A stretch of DNA of 64,000 nucleotides from positions 8,822 through 72,821 of the forward strand of contig DASPNJ010000092.1 in NCBI GenBank assembly GCA_035626595.1, in the 5' to 3' direction. Position numbers and translations under genes: made by a program. The number at the start of each line of letters is the position of its first letter. Within the stretch, counting starts at the first letter, position 1. Under the pieces are notes generated by a model. It was not told the DNA's origin and did not search any database. It was given only the letters and a program-made list of their open reading frames with translations. The DNA is from JAQGMV01 sp035626595 (GTDB lineage: Bacteria; Pseudomonadota; Gammaproteobacteria; Burkholderiales; SG8-41). This document shows, piece after piece, positions 1 through 7,964 of the stretch.

Positions 1-31
1 CGCTCCTCGCAATGACAACTAAGATACGCGT

Positions 32-802
32 ATGCAGAGCAGCTACATCGTGGACGCGGCGAGCGCCCCCTGGAAGCGCAGCGAAAGCGAAGGCGTCGCG
101 TTCGCGTGCCAGGTGCTGCTTTCGGGCGAGGACGGCGGGCCCGAGGCGATGCGCTTTCGGTTTGACGATACGCCGTCCGTGTACGCGCACATGCATCTCA
201 CGTCTCAGTTCCAGTTGCTGCTCCACGGCGCGATGGATTTCCCGCGCGGCGTGAAGCATCTCGATGCGCTCGCCATTCACTACACCGATCACAACATGCC
301 GTACGGCCCGTTCGCGGTCTCGGGCGCGCACGAGATGCTCGTGCTGCACCCCAAAGCGGGCGGCATCATCTCGATGGCCAACCGCGACGCACGGCGGCAG
401 ATCAACCTGCGCGGGCGTCTGTATGCGGGTTCTGCGTCGCAGACCGAGTGGCAGGCACTTCCAAACGCCGCTCACGGCGAGTTCAAATTCCTGATGCCGC
501 CGGATTTCGGGCCCGCCGGCGTCGTGGTCAGATCACCGGCGCATGCGGCGCTCGCGATGCCGCCGCCCGAATTCGGCCGGTACGAGGTGGTCGTGGACGG
601 TACGGCTATCATGGACGGCCGCGAGATCGGCGCGCCGGGCTTCCGCTACGTGCGCAGCGAGAACGCAGTGGAGCCGATCGTGACGGGTGCGCAGGGTGCG
701 ACGATCGCGTTTCTCACGTTCGATCGCGATGCGCTCGAAGGCGGGATCGAAAGCGGTGTGCTGGCCGCCGAGGCGGCGCAGGCGATGGCGAGGGCAATTT
801 GA
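32..802 (+). CDS. Cupin-like conserved hypothetical protein
   Basis: 256-residue soluble protein with no signal peptide or membrane segment. It is rich in short beta-strand stretches, with a His/Phe/Gln cluster (HLTSQFQLLLHG, residues 56-67) and a second His cluster (HYTDHNMPYG, near residue 84) that resemble a cupin barrel. I do not recognise a named family and assign no reaction. The ATG at 32 follows a partial palindromic repeat at the left edge; no strong ribosome site is visible. It precedes a FrnE-like gene in the same direction, separated by another repeat. The alternative is any small double-stranded beta-helix protein. Confidence 0.6.
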   Translation: MQSSYIVDAASAPWKRSESEGVAFACQVLLSGEDGGPEAMRFRFDDTPSVYAHMHLTSQFQLLLHGAMDFPRGVKHLDALAIHYTDHNMPYGPFAVSGAHEMLVLHPKAGGIISMANRDARRQINLRGRLYAGSASQTEWQALPNAAHGEFKFLMPPDFGPAGVVVRSPAHAALAMPPPEFGRYEVVVDGTAIMDGREIGAPGFRYVRSENAVEPIVTGAQGATIAFLTFDRDALEGGIESGVLAAEAAQAMARAI

Positions 803-814
803 TTTCGGACGTTC

Positions 815-915
815 CGGGATTGCCGCGTCGCCGCACAGGCGGCTCCTCGCAATGACATCGGCAGGTGTCATCGCGAGGCACCGGCACGGTGCCGTGGCGA
901 TCGCGTGGCGCACGT
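815..915. repeat. REP-A palindromic repeat (two arms)
   Basis: Two arms in opposite orientation: GGCTCCTCGCAATGACA reads towards TGTCATCGCGAGGCAC, with outer parts GGGATTGCCGCGTCGCCGCA and GTGGCGATCGCGTGGCGCACG. The same parts recur near 2641, 4530, 18940, 20063, 25014, 27084, 41330 and 47300. This is the reference copy for the family called REP-A in this annotation. Confidence 0.85.
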
Positions 916-934
916 TGTAGTGACGGAGGTGATG

Positions 935-1573
935 ATGTCCGAGCAACAACAAGCAGCGGAACCGTTCCGGGTCGTGGTATTCGCGGACTTCGTTTGTCCG
1001 TACAGCTACCTCGCGGTCGAGCAGATCGACCGCATCGCGCGCGAGTACGACGTGAAGCCGCTGTGGCGGCCGCACTGGCTGCATCCGGACACACCGCCCG
1101 AGGGGACGCCCGGCGCGCGCAGCCCCGAGCGCAAGGAGCGCCTGCTGGCGTGGATCAAGGACATGGCGCCGGAGCATCTCGATCGCATTCGCGTTCCCGA
1201 GAAGCGGCAATACAGCTTTCTCGCGTTCGAAGCACTCGAATTCGCCCACGACCGGGGCGCCGACTTCGCTTTCAAGACCGCGCTTTACGAGCTCATGTGG
1301 AACGAAGGCCTCGACATCGGCGAGGCCGGAACGCTGATGATCGCCGCAGAGCGCGTCGGGCTCGATCCGGCCGAGCTTGCGCTCGCCCTCGCCGAGCACG
1401 CCTATGCCGAGCGCGCGCTGGAAGCGGTCAAGCAGGCGCACCGCCTCGGCATCACGAACACGCCGACGATTTTCCTCGGCCGCACGCGCATCAATGGCTG
1501 GACCTATTACGAGGTGCTGCAGCAGGTACTGGAAGGTTATGGCGTGAAACCGAAGGAGGCCGCTGTTACGTAA
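935..1573 (+). CDS. FrnE-like DsbA-family thioredoxin-fold oxidoreductase
   Basis: 212-residue cytoplasmic protein with a thioredoxin/DsbA fold of the FrnE and 2-hydroxychromene-2-carboxylate isomerase group. The FADFVCPYSY segment carries a CPYS active site at residues 21-24, and the cis-proline region is TNTPTIFLG near residue 180. With a single active-site Cys in CxxS form it is more likely a glutathione-dependent isomerase or reductase than a disulfide former. I chose the second of two adjacent ATGs (935) because GGAGG lies 5 bases upstream; an in-frame ATG at 905 would translate repeat DNA. It is followed by a Bug receptor gene in the same direction, 71 bases downstream. Confidence 0.8.
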   Translation: MSEQQQAAEPFRVVVFADFVCPYSYLAVEQIDRIAREYDVKPLWRPHWLHPDTPPEGTPGARSPERKERLLAWIKDMAPEHLDRIRVPEKRQYSFLAFEALEFAHDRGADFAFKTALYELMWNEGLDIGEAGTLMIAAERVGLDPAELALALAEHAYAERALEAVKQAHRLGITNTPTIFLGRTRINGWTYYEVLQQVLEGYGVKPKEAAVT

Positions 1574-1574
1574 T

Positions 1575-1602
1575 CCTGGATGCCCGCGTTCGCGGGAATG
1601 AC
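1575..1602. repeat. REP-B hairpin repeat
   Basis: CTGGATGCCCGCGTTCGCGGGAATGACG contains a CCCGCG/CGCGGG stem. It is one copy of the dispersed family with consensus CTGGATTCCCGCCTGCGCGGGAATGACG, called REP-B here. It begins just after the stop of the FrnE-like gene. Confidence 0.8.
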
Positions 1603-1644
1603 GATCCCGCGGGCTCGCGGGAAAACGATAAAGAGGAGGAGCTG

Positions 1645-2634
1645 ATGTGTGGGAGACTCGTCCGCGCAGCCGTTGTCACCGTCGTCACGATCCTGTTGCC
1701 CGTCGCCGCGTTCGCGGCGCAGTCGACTTCGAAATCGTCCGAAGCGCCGTACCCGAATAAACCGATACGCCTGATCGTCCCGTTCGCGCCCGGCGGCACG
1801 AACGATATCCTCGGGCGGCTGGTCGCTACCCACCTCACGCAGGCGCTCGGCCAGACCATGATCGTGGACAACCGTCCCGGAGCGGAGGGCCTCATCGGCA
1901 CGGATATCGCCGCGAAAGCGCGACCCGACGGTTACACGCTGATCGTGTTGTCCGCCGGTTACGTCATGAACGCAGCGGTGAAGAAGCTCCCTTTCGATCC
2001 GGTGAAGTCGTTCGACTGGATCTCGAAGATGGGCCAGAGCTTCCTGATCCTGACGGTCGGACCTTCGCTCCAGGTGAGCTCCGTCAACGATCTGGTCGCG
2101 GCCGCGAAGGCGAAACCCGGCCAGATCGTCATCGCCAGCTCCGGCGGCTTCATGCACTTCGCCAGCGCGCTCTTCACGAGCTTGTCCAAGCAGAACTTCA
2201 ACATCGTGCTTTACAAAGGGGGCGCGCCCGCGATGTTCGACGTGATGGGCGGACAGGCGCACGCGACGATGGCCGTGAGCGCGCCGGCGCTGCCGCACCT
2301 GCGCTCGGGCAAGCTCAAGGGCCTCGCTGTCGGAACGTTGAATCGAATCGAGATGCTGCCCGACCTGCCCACGCTCGACGAAGCCGGGATCAAGGGCTAC
2401 GACGCGTCCAACTGGTACAGCATCGCGCTCGCCGCCGGAGCGCCGAAGCCGGTCGTCGGCAAGCTGCGCGACGAGATCGTGCGCTTCTTCAACCTGCCGG
2501 AGACACAGAAGCAGTTGACATCGATGGGCGTCATCATCGACCTCAGGTCGCCGGAGGAAATGCGCAAGATCGTTCCTGCCGAAATCGCCAAGTGGAGGCA
2601 GGTCGCGATCGCGGCCGGCATGCCGCGGGAATGA
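1645..2634 (+). CDS. Bug/TctC-family periplasmic solute receptor 1
   Basis: 329-residue exported receptor. A Sec signal peptide (residues 1-24, RAAVV..AAFAA) is followed by the family hallmarks YPNKPIRLIVPFAPGG, VDNRPGAEG near residue 77, PDGYTL and LYKGG. Bug proteins bind small carboxylates or amino acids through two aspartate-containing loops. The ATG at 1645 sits 4 bases after AAGAGGAGGA. Receptor 13 (42448-43434) is its closest relative in the window: both share SSGGFMHF/SAGGFMHF and LYKGGAPA, so they form a subgroup. The last codons (CCGCGGGAA TGA) resemble a REP-B arm. The ligand is unknown. Confidence 0.95.
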   Translation: MCGRLVRAAVVTVVTILLPVAAFAAQSTSKSSEAPYPNKPIRLIVPFAPGGTNDILGRLVATHLTQALGQTMIVDNRPGAEGLIGTDIAAKARPDGYTLIVLSAGYVMNAAVKKLPFDPVKSFDWISKMGQSFLILTVGPSLQVSSVNDLVAAAKAKPGQIVIASSGGFMHFASALFTSLSKQNFNIVLYKGGAPAMFDVMGGQAHATMAVSAPALPHLRSGKLKGLAVGTLNRIEMLPDLPTLDEAGIKGYDASNWYSIALAAGAPKPVVGKLRDEIVRFFNLPETQKQLTSMGVIIDLRSPEEMRKIVPAEIAKWRQVAIAAGMPRE

Positions 2635-2640
2635 CGCTTG

Positions 2641-2716
2641 TCATCGCGAGGAGCGATTGCGTTCGGCCTGAGCGCAGCGCAGCGGAGTCGAAGGGCATGG
2701 CGACCTCGTGGCGCAC
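2641..2716. repeat. REP-A half element with an internal second repeat
   Basis: The stretch starts TCATCGCGAGGAGCG and ends CATGGCGACCTCGTGGCGCAC, as other REP-A arms do. Between them lies GTTCGGCCTGAGCGCAGCGC..GGAGTCGAAGGG, which looks like a different, unrelated dispersed repeat nested in the element. It ends 8 bases before the start of the next gene. Confidence 0.7.
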
Positions 2717-2724
2717 CTAAGCTG

Positions 2725-3561
2725 ATGCAGCCCTCGCCCGCGCCGCACGCCAGCCGCTACATCGAAGCCAACGGACTGAAGCTCCGCTACCTCGACTACG
2801 GCACCGGAGGACGGCCGCCGATGTTCTGTCTGCACGGCGGCGCGGTCAACGCGCACTGGTTCGATTTCGTCGCAGGCGCGTTCACCGCCGACTACCACGT
2901 GCGCGCGCTCGACCAGCGCGGCCACGGCGACAGCCAGTGGACCGATCCGCCGCAGTACGGCTATCAACTCTACGCGTCGGACTTCGCGGCGATCGCGGAG
3001 CAGCTCGACCTGCGCGACATCGTGCTCGTCGGCCATTCGATGGGCGGCACCGTGTCGATCGTCTACACCGCGGAGCACCAGGAGCGCGTCAAGGCGCTGA
3101 TCGTCGTCGATTCGACGCTCAAGCCGAACGTCGAGCGGGTGAACCTCTTACGCGGCGTCGGCAGCCGCGAAGGCCGCAGCTACGCGAGCCACGAGGAGTT
3201 CGTTGCTAACTTCAAGATGCGCCCGCCGGGCACGCAGGCGGTGCCGCAGGTGATTCGCTATCTCGCCGAACGCGGCGGGCGGCAGGGGCCGGACGGCCGC
3301 TGGCGCCCGAAGTTCGATCGCAACGTGTACGCGCAGCGCCAGCTCTTCGACGTGCGGCCGCTATGGAATCGAATCGCGGTGCCGGTGCTGATCGTTAAAG
3401 GAGGGCTCTCCAACCGCATCACGCCGGAAATCTGGGAAGACATCCAGGTGCGCTGCCCTCACGCCAAGCTCGTGGAAGTGCCGGGCAGCGAGCACCACGT
3501 GACGCTCGACAACCCGGCGGACTTCACCCGCGCCGTAAGCGACTTTCTCTTGGCGCTTTGA
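2725..3561 (+). CDS. Alpha/beta hydrolase
   Basis: 278-residue cytoplasmic hydrolase of the alpha/beta fold. It shows the oxyanion-hole HGG (residues 37-39), the nucleophile elbow GHSMGG with Ser105, and a C-terminal GSEHH that supplies the catalytic His near residue 257. The substrate cannot be read from sequence; esterases, haloperoxidase-like enzymes and ring-cleavage hydrolases all look like this. I chose ATG 2725 because residues upstream are repeat-derived; no clear Shine-Dalgarno is present and the REP-A end GTGGCGCAC lies just upstream. It converges on a Bug gene across a hairpin. Confidence 0.85.
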   Translation: MQPSPAPHASRYIEANGLKLRYLDYGTGGRPPMFCLHGGAVNAHWFDFVAGAFTADYHVRALDQRGHGDSQWTDPPQYGYQLYASDFAAIAEQLDLRDIVLVGHSMGGTVSIVYTAEHQERVKALIVVDSTLKPNVERVNLLRGVGSREGRSYASHEEFVANFKMRPPGTQAVPQVIRYLAERGGRQGPDGRWRPKFDRNVYAQRQLFDVRPLWNRIAVPVLIVKGGLSNRITPEIWEDIQVRCPHAKLVEVPGSEHHVTLDNPADFTRAVSDFLLAL

Positions 3562-3566
3562 TCGTT

Positions 3567-3586
3567 ATTCCCGCGCAGGCGGGAAT
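3567..3586. terminator. Hairpin between convergent genes (REP-B core)
   Basis: ATTCCCGC-GCAG-GCGGGAAT, perfect 8-base arms with a 4-base loop, between the stops of the hydrolase (3561) and receptor 2 (3592). Its position and strength suit a bidirectional terminator, although no U-tract follows. Confidence 0.55.
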
Positions 3587-3591
3587 GGAGG

Positions 3592-4632
3592 TCACTCCGG
3601 CTTGATGTTCCCCTGCCGGATCACCTTCTGCCAGCGCGCGAGGTCGGTCTTGATGATGGCCGCGAACTTCTCGGGGCCGACGCCGGCGGATTCGATGCCC
3701 TGAGCCGCGAAGCGTTCGCGCACCGTCGCGTGCGAGAGCGCTTTCGTGATTTCGGCGTTCAGCCGCGCGACGATCTCGCGCGGCGTCTTCGCCGGCACGA
3801 GCGCGCCGTACCAGATCACGGTCTCGAACCCGGGCAGCGTCTCCGCCAGCGCCGGCACGTCACGCATCGTCGTCGCACGCTTCGCGCTGGATACGGCGAT
3901 CGCGCGCAGCTTTCCGGACTTCACGAGCGGGGCGAGCCCCGGCAGGCTGCCGAACGTCATCGATACCTGGCCGCCGACCGTGTCCGACAGCATCGCGCCG
4001 GTGCCTTTGTACTGCACGATCAGGAAATCGATCTTCGCCGTCTGTTTGAGCAATTCACCGGCGAGGTGCGACGGCGTGCCCACACCCGTGGAAGACATCG
4101 CGAGCTGACCCGGCTTCGCGCGCGCGAGCGCGACGAGCTCTTTCGCGTTGCGCGCAGGCACCGATGGATGCACCGCGAGCAGGCTCGGCGCGGAGCCGAT
4201 CAGCGTGACCGGCGTGAAATCACGCTCCAGGTTGTACGGGATGTGCGGATGCAGCCACGGGTTGATCGTCAAACCATTGGTCGAGATGAGCATCGTGTAC
4301 CCGTCGCCGGCCGCGCGCGCCACCGCCTCGGCGCCAATGAGCCCGTTGCCGCCGGGACGGTTGTCGACGATGACCTGCTGCCCCATCGACTCGGAGAGCC
4401 GCTGCGCGATGCTGCGCGCCACGATGTCGGTGCCGCCGGTGGCGGTGAACGGCACGATGATGCGCACCGGCTTCGCGGGATACTCCTGTGCGGCAGCGGC
4501 TGGGCAGAACATGCCGGCCGTCATCGCGAGGAGCGCCAACGCGCGACGTGGCGATCTCGTGGCGCACGAGAGCGGTTTGCGAGCGCCTCGCGATTGCTTC
4601 GTCGCAGCGTTGTCTGCTCCTCGCAATGACAC
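3592..4632 (-). CDS. Bug/TctC-family receptor 2 with repeat-derived leader
   Basis: 346 residues from a GTG at 4632, 6 bases after the GST stop; GGGAG lies about 10 bases upstream. Mature-domain hallmarks start at EYPAKPVRIIVPF, followed by VDNRPGGNG and QYKGTGA. The first 38 residues are encoded by a REP-A repeat: SLRGADNAATKQSRGARKP, then RRALALLAMT, continuing into AGMFCPAAAAQ. Together these make a plausible signal peptide: twin Arg, hydrophobic core and an AAA cleavage site. The only later start before the cleavage site, ATG 4524, would leave a leader of about 16 residues with no positive charge. It is co-directional with and downstream of the GST gene. Confidence 0.9.
   Translation of the reverse strand: MSLRGADNAATKQSRGARKPLSCATRSPRRALALLAMTAGMFCPAAAAQEYPAKPVRIIVPFTATGGTDIVARSIAQRLSESMGQQVIVDNRPGGNGLIGAEAVARAAGDGYTMLISTNGLTINPWLHPHIPYNLERDFTPVTLIGSAPSLLAVHPSVPARNAKELVALARAKPGQLAMSSTGVGTPSHLAGELLKQTAKIDFLIVQYKGTGAMLSDTVGGQVSMTFGSLPGLAPLVKSGKLRAIAVSSAKRATTMRDVPALAETLPGFETVIWYGALVPAKTPREIVARLNAEITKALSHATVRERFAAQGIESAGVGPEKFAAIIKTDLARWQKVIRQGNIKPE
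4524..4630. repeat. REP-A repeat inside the receptor 2 signal-peptide region
   Basis: Read on the minus strand it begins TCATTGCGAGGAGCAGACAA and passes through GACGAAGCAATCGCGAGGC and GTGCGCCACGAGATCGCCACG to TTGGCGCTCCTCGCGATGAC. It is a full-length REP-A copy, read through in frame by the receptor gene. Confidence 0.85.
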
Positions 4633-4638
4633 CGCTGA

Positions 4639-5244
4639 TCACTCCCGCATCGCACGCGCGCGCTTCGCCGCGGGACGCTCCCAGCAGCGCTTCAACCAGC
4701 TTTCAGTCTTCGGCCAGCGCGAGATGTCGAGGAATAGCGCGCGATACAGCGCACCCGCGACGTTCAGATCGCCGACCGAAAACTCCGGTCCCGCGAGCCA
4801 TTGCGATTTCGAGAGCGCCGTCTCCAGCACGTCGAGCGAGTCCTGCACCTCTTTCCACATCTCGTCCGCCACGGACTTCTTGCGCTCGGCTTCCGGCAGC
4901 TCGCTCGAGTGCCGCACGTAGTTCACGATCTGCCGATCGAGCCGGTCGGTCTCCCACAAGCTCCACTGCCACACCAGCGCTTCGTTCTTCGGGTCCGAGG
5001 GATAGAGCGGGCTCTTGTGCTTTTTGGCGAGATACATGTTGATCGCCATCGACTCCGACAGCACGAAGCCATCGTCGTCGATCGTCGGCACGCGGCCGTT
5101 CGGATTGAGCGCGCGGTACTGCGGCGTCTTCGTACCGGGCGAGCGCGGCAGGTAATCGACGTGCTCGTACTGGAGGTCGAGCTCGCCGGCCAGCCACAGG
5201 ACGCGTATGCCGCGGGATTTTGCAGCGCCATAGATCTTGAGCAT
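4639..5244 (-). CDS. Glutathione S-transferase
   Basis: 201-residue cytosolic GST. The N-terminal thioredoxin-like domain (about residues 1-80) has MLKIYGAAKSRGIRVLW, the cis-Pro GRVPTIDDDG and the glutathione-binding SES motif (VLSESMAIN). The C-terminal helical domain has the conserved LNVAG region (SVGDLNVAG). It resembles bacterial GSTs of the beta/theta-like type. The substrate is unknown. A GAGAGGAGAA ribosome site precedes the ATG at 5244. It is divergent from the CoA-transferase gene (70-base gap) and is followed at 6 bases by receptor 2. Confidence 0.9.
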   Translation of the reverse strand: MLKIYGAAKSRGIRVLWLAGELDLQYEHVDYLPRSPGTKTPQYRALNPNGRVPTIDDDGFVLSESMAINMYLAKKHKSPLYPSDPKNEALVWQWSLWETDRLDRQIVNYVRHSSELPEAERKKSVADEMWKEVQDSLDVLETALSKSQWLAGPEFSVGDLNVAGALYRALFLDISRWPKTESWLKRCWERPAAKRARAMRE

Positions 5245-5314
5245 GGGGGTTCTCCTCTCTTGGGGACTGGAAGTTTAAGGCCTAACATCGGCCGATAGCG
5301 ACGAGGGGGGTGAG

Positions 5315-6541
5315 ATGGAAAAGACGATGGCTCCACGTGGTCCGCTCGACGGTGTGAAGGTTGTCGCCTGCTCGACCGCGCAGGCTGGAACGGTGCCCTA
5401 TGCGCTGATGGCCGATCTGGGCGCCGAGGTCATCAAGATCGAAGTGCCGGGCAAGGGCGACAACTCGCGCGGGTCCAGCATCTTCCCCGGATTGCCCAGC
5501 ACGTATTTCGAAACGAACAACCGCGGGGTGAAGAGCGTCACCCTCAATATGAAGCTGCCCGAAGCGCGCGAGATCCTGCACCGGCTCGTCGCGCGCGCGG
5601 ACATCTTCGGCCAGAACTTCCGCCCCGGTGCCGCGGAGAAGAACGGCTTCGGCTACGAGGACCTCAAGAAGGTCAACCCGAAGCTCGTCTACGTCTCGAT
5701 CTCGGGATACGGGCCGAAAGGCCCGCACGCCGCGCTGCCCGGCACCGATTCCATGGCACAGGCGCTCGGCGGCATCGCGGAGGCGTACTCCACACCGGGT
5801 CAGCCGCTGCGCACCGGCATCGTCTCTGTAGCCGATGAAACGTGCGCGATCCTCGCGTTCGGGGGCATGCTCGCGGCGCTCCATTGCGCACGCACCCAGG
5901 GCATCGGTCAGAAAGTCGAATGCTCGCTGCTCGGCGGCCAGATCCGCCTGATGGGCTGGACGCTCACCACCGCGATGTGGCGCAACCGTGCGCCGGTCAC
6001 CGGACAGGCGCGCATCACCGGCACGCCCGAGCGGCCGGGGATCAGCGCGAGCTTCAACGACAGCGACGGCAAGCCGCTCGTCTTTCAGCTCACGGGCAAC
6101 GCGAAGTGGAAGTCGGCGATGTCCACGCTCGGGTTCTACGGCACGCTCGTCGAAGCCGGCTTCGGCGAGCTCGGCGTCGTAACCACATCGGCCGAGCAGC
6201 GCGAGAAGCTGCTGGCGACGCTCGACCGCTTGTTCGCAACCGGCCCGCGCGACAAATGGGTGGAGCTCCTGCGCGGCATCGACATCGTCGCGGCGCCGAT
6301 CAACACGCTGCTCGAAGCGTCGAACGACCCCGACGTGCTCGCCAACGGCTACGTGACGGAAGTCGAATACCCGAAGCACGGCAAGAAGCTGAAGGTGCAC
6401 GGCTCGCCGTGGCATTTCTCGGAGACCCCTGCCCGCATCGGCGTCGCGCCCGAGCTCGGAGAGCACAACGAAGCGGTGCTCAAGGCGCTCGGTTACAGTG
6501 CCGCGGAGATCCAGGGATTCATCGATCGCACGGTGATTTGA
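5315..6541 (+). CDS. Class III (CaiB/BaiF) acyl-CoA transferase
   Basis: 408-residue CoA-transferase that moves CoA between organic acids through an aspartyl-CoA thioester. The nucleophile is probably Asp145 in PGTDSMAQALGG. Other family marks are LADLGAEVIKIE-like (MADLGAEVIKIE, residues 32-43), ENFRPG-like (QNFRPG) and SISGYGPKGP. The length is usual for the family. A GAGGGGGG ribosome site precedes the ATG. Its TGA shares one base with the ATG of receptor 3, so the two are translationally coupled, suggesting that the receptor's ligand is the acid activated here. Confidence 0.93.
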   Translation: MEKTMAPRGPLDGVKVVACSTAQAGTVPYALMADLGAEVIKIEVPGKGDNSRGSSIFPGLPSTYFETNNRGVKSVTLNMKLPEAREILHRLVARADIFGQNFRPGAAEKNGFGYEDLKKVNPKLVYVSISGYGPKGPHAALPGTDSMAQALGGIAEAYSTPGQPLRTGIVSVADETCAILAFGGMLAALHCARTQGIGQKVECSLLGGQIRLMGWTLTTAMWRNRAPVTGQARITGTPERPGISASFNDSDGKPLVFQLTGNAKWKSAMSTLGFYGTLVEAGFGELGVVTTSAEQREKLLATLDRLFATGPRDKWVELLRGIDIVAAPINTLLEASNDPDVLANGYVTEVEYPKHGKKLKVHGSPWHFSETPARIGVAPELGEHNEAVLKALGYSAAEIQGFIDRTVI

Positions 6542-7527
6542 TGGTGAGATCGATAGTCATCGCGCTTGCGGTGCCGGGCCTCGCGCTCGCGGGTGGAGCC
6601 GTCGGCGCAGCGCAGCCGCATGCGGCGGCAGACTACCCGGTGCGCCCCGTGCGCTTCATCGTGCCGTTCAACGCCGGCGGCGCGAACGATCTCACCGCGC
6701 GCGTGATCGCGCAGAAGCTCACCGACCGCTGGGGCAGGCAGTTCGTGCCGGACAACCGGCCCGGCGCCGCAGGCAGTCTCGGCGTCGACACGGCCGCCCG
6801 TGCCGCGCCCGACGGCTACACGATCGCAATCATCTCGGCGTCACTCGCTGTGAATTCGGCGGTGAGCCCGAAGCTGCCCTACGACCTCACGAAAGATTTG
6901 CAGGCGATCGCGCAGGTGAGCTCGCTGTTCTACGTCGTCACGCTGCACCCTTCCGTACCGGCGACCTCCATCAAGGAGCTGATCGCCTACGCGCGGGCGA
7001 ATCCGGGAAAGATCGATTACGGCTCCTCCGGGACATTCGGCCTGCAGCACCTTTCGGGCGAGCTTTTTCAGCATCTGACCGGAACGAAGCTCGTGCACGT
7101 GCCGTACAAGGGCGGCGCACAGGCGCTCGCGGACATCGTCTCGGGTCAGATCCGCATGGGCTTCAGCACGCTGCTCTCCGCGCGCGGCCACATCAGCGCC
7201 GGGCGCGTGCGCGCGCTCGCGATCACGACGCGCAAGCGCTCGCCGGCGCTGCCGGAGGTGCCGACGCTCGACGAATCGGGCGTGCGCGGATACGAAGTCG
7301 ATCAGTGGTTCGGCATCGTCGCCCCCGCCCAGACGCCGCGGCCGATCGTCGCGAAGCTCGCCACCGCGATCTCGGAGAGCGTGCACGCGCCCGATGTCGC
7401 ACAGCGCTTTTCAGCCGACGGTTCGACACCGGTCAGCAGCGGCCCGGACGCGTTCGCCGCGCACGTGCGCGACGAAATCGCGAAATGGCGGCGGCTCGCG
7501 AAGGAAACCGGTCTGAAGATGGAATAG
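6541..7527 (+). CDS. Bug/TctC-family receptor 3
   Basis: 328-residue exported receptor. The signal peptide covers roughly residues 1-23 (MVRSIVIALAVPGLALAGG). The usual VDNRPGA is altered to PDNRPGAAGS; the binding-loop Asp is kept. NAGGANDLTAR and VPYKGGAQ follow. The start is fixed by the TGATG overlap with the CoA-transferase gene. It ends 4 bases before a convergent small gene. Confidence 0.95.
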   Translation: MVRSIVIALAVPGLALAGGAVGAAQPHAAADYPVRPVRFIVPFNAGGANDLTARVIAQKLTDRWGRQFVPDNRPGAAGSLGVDTAARAAPDGYTIAIISASLAVNSAVSPKLPYDLTKDLQAIAQVSSLFYVVTLHPSVPATSIKELIAYARANPGKIDYGSSGTFGLQHLSGELFQHLTGTKLVHVPYKGGAQALADIVSGQIRMGFSTLLSARGHISAGRVRALAITTRKRSPALPEVPTLDESGVRGYEVDQWFGIVAPAQTPRPIVAKLATAISESVHAPDVAQRFSADGSTPVSSGPDAFAAHVRDEIAKWRRLAKETGLKME

Positions 7528-7530
7528 CGG

Positions 7531-7794
7531 CTACCCGCCGCCGGAGTCGCTGTCCAGTTTCAGCTCTTTCAGCAGGTGCACTTTGAGCTCGTTGTAGATC
7601 GCCCCCGAAGGACTCTCGGCCGACGGGGAAGGCAGTGCCTCGAGCTCGCGTACGAGCGCTGCGCGGTCGACGCTCGAATGCTTCGCCAGAATCGCGATCG
7701 CGTGGATCATCAGCATGCCTGCACCGGCCGCGGCGCCGCCGGCGACGCGGGCGAGCATGTCCTCGTCGACGTCAGGCTTTTGCTTGACCGCCAT
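7531..7794 (-). CDS. Small conserved hypothetical protein, 87 residues
   Basis: Residues about 12-40 (LARVAGGAAAGAGMLMIHAIAI) form one Gly/Ala-rich hydrophobic helix, perhaps membrane-associated; the rest is mixed-charge helix ending LKLDSDSGGG. The family is not recognised. The ATG at 7794 follows GGGAGGAGAGGCC, a good ribosome site. Its start overlaps the end of an upstream small basic gene by 23 bases, so the two look co-translated. Confidence 0.6.
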   Translation of the reverse strand: MAVKQKPDVDEDMLARVAGGAAAGAGMLMIHAIAILAKHSSVDRAALVRELEALPSPSAESPSGAIYNELKVHLLKELKLDSDSGGG

Positions 7795-7936
7795 CGGCCT
7801 CTCCTCCCGACGGCCTGGTTGCCGTGGGCGCGGGAGCCTGCTTCTCCGCCTTCTTCGCCGCCTTTTCGGTCCGCGTTCGTTCTTTTTCGGCCTTCTTCTT
7901 CCTGCGCCGGGTTGTCAGCATTCGCGAGTGGGTCAA
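7772..7936 (-). CDS. Small Lys/Ala/Glu-rich basic protein, 49-54 residues
   Basis: Open frame encoding RRRKKKAEKERTRTEKAAKKAEKQ, then a Pro/Ala tail, stop at 7772-7774. It starts either at TTG 7936, which has AGAGGAGAC about 5 bases upstream, or at ATG 7921. It is predicted to be a highly charged single helix, perhaps nucleic-acid or membrane-surface binding. It overlaps the 87-residue gene by 23 bases. Composition alone gives weak support, but the ribosome site and the coupling argue that it is real. Confidence 0.5.
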   Translation of the reverse strand: MTHSRMLTTRRRKKKAEKERTRTEKAAKKAEKQAPAPTATRPSGGEADGGQAKA

Positions 7937-7964
7937 TGACGTCTCCTCTGGTTGAGCCGATAGC

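Noticed and set aside
865..1640. N-terminal extension of receptor 1 to about 865
   Set aside because: It overlaps the FrnE-like gene in another frame and runs through repeats; the signal peptide and ribosome site fix the start at 1645.
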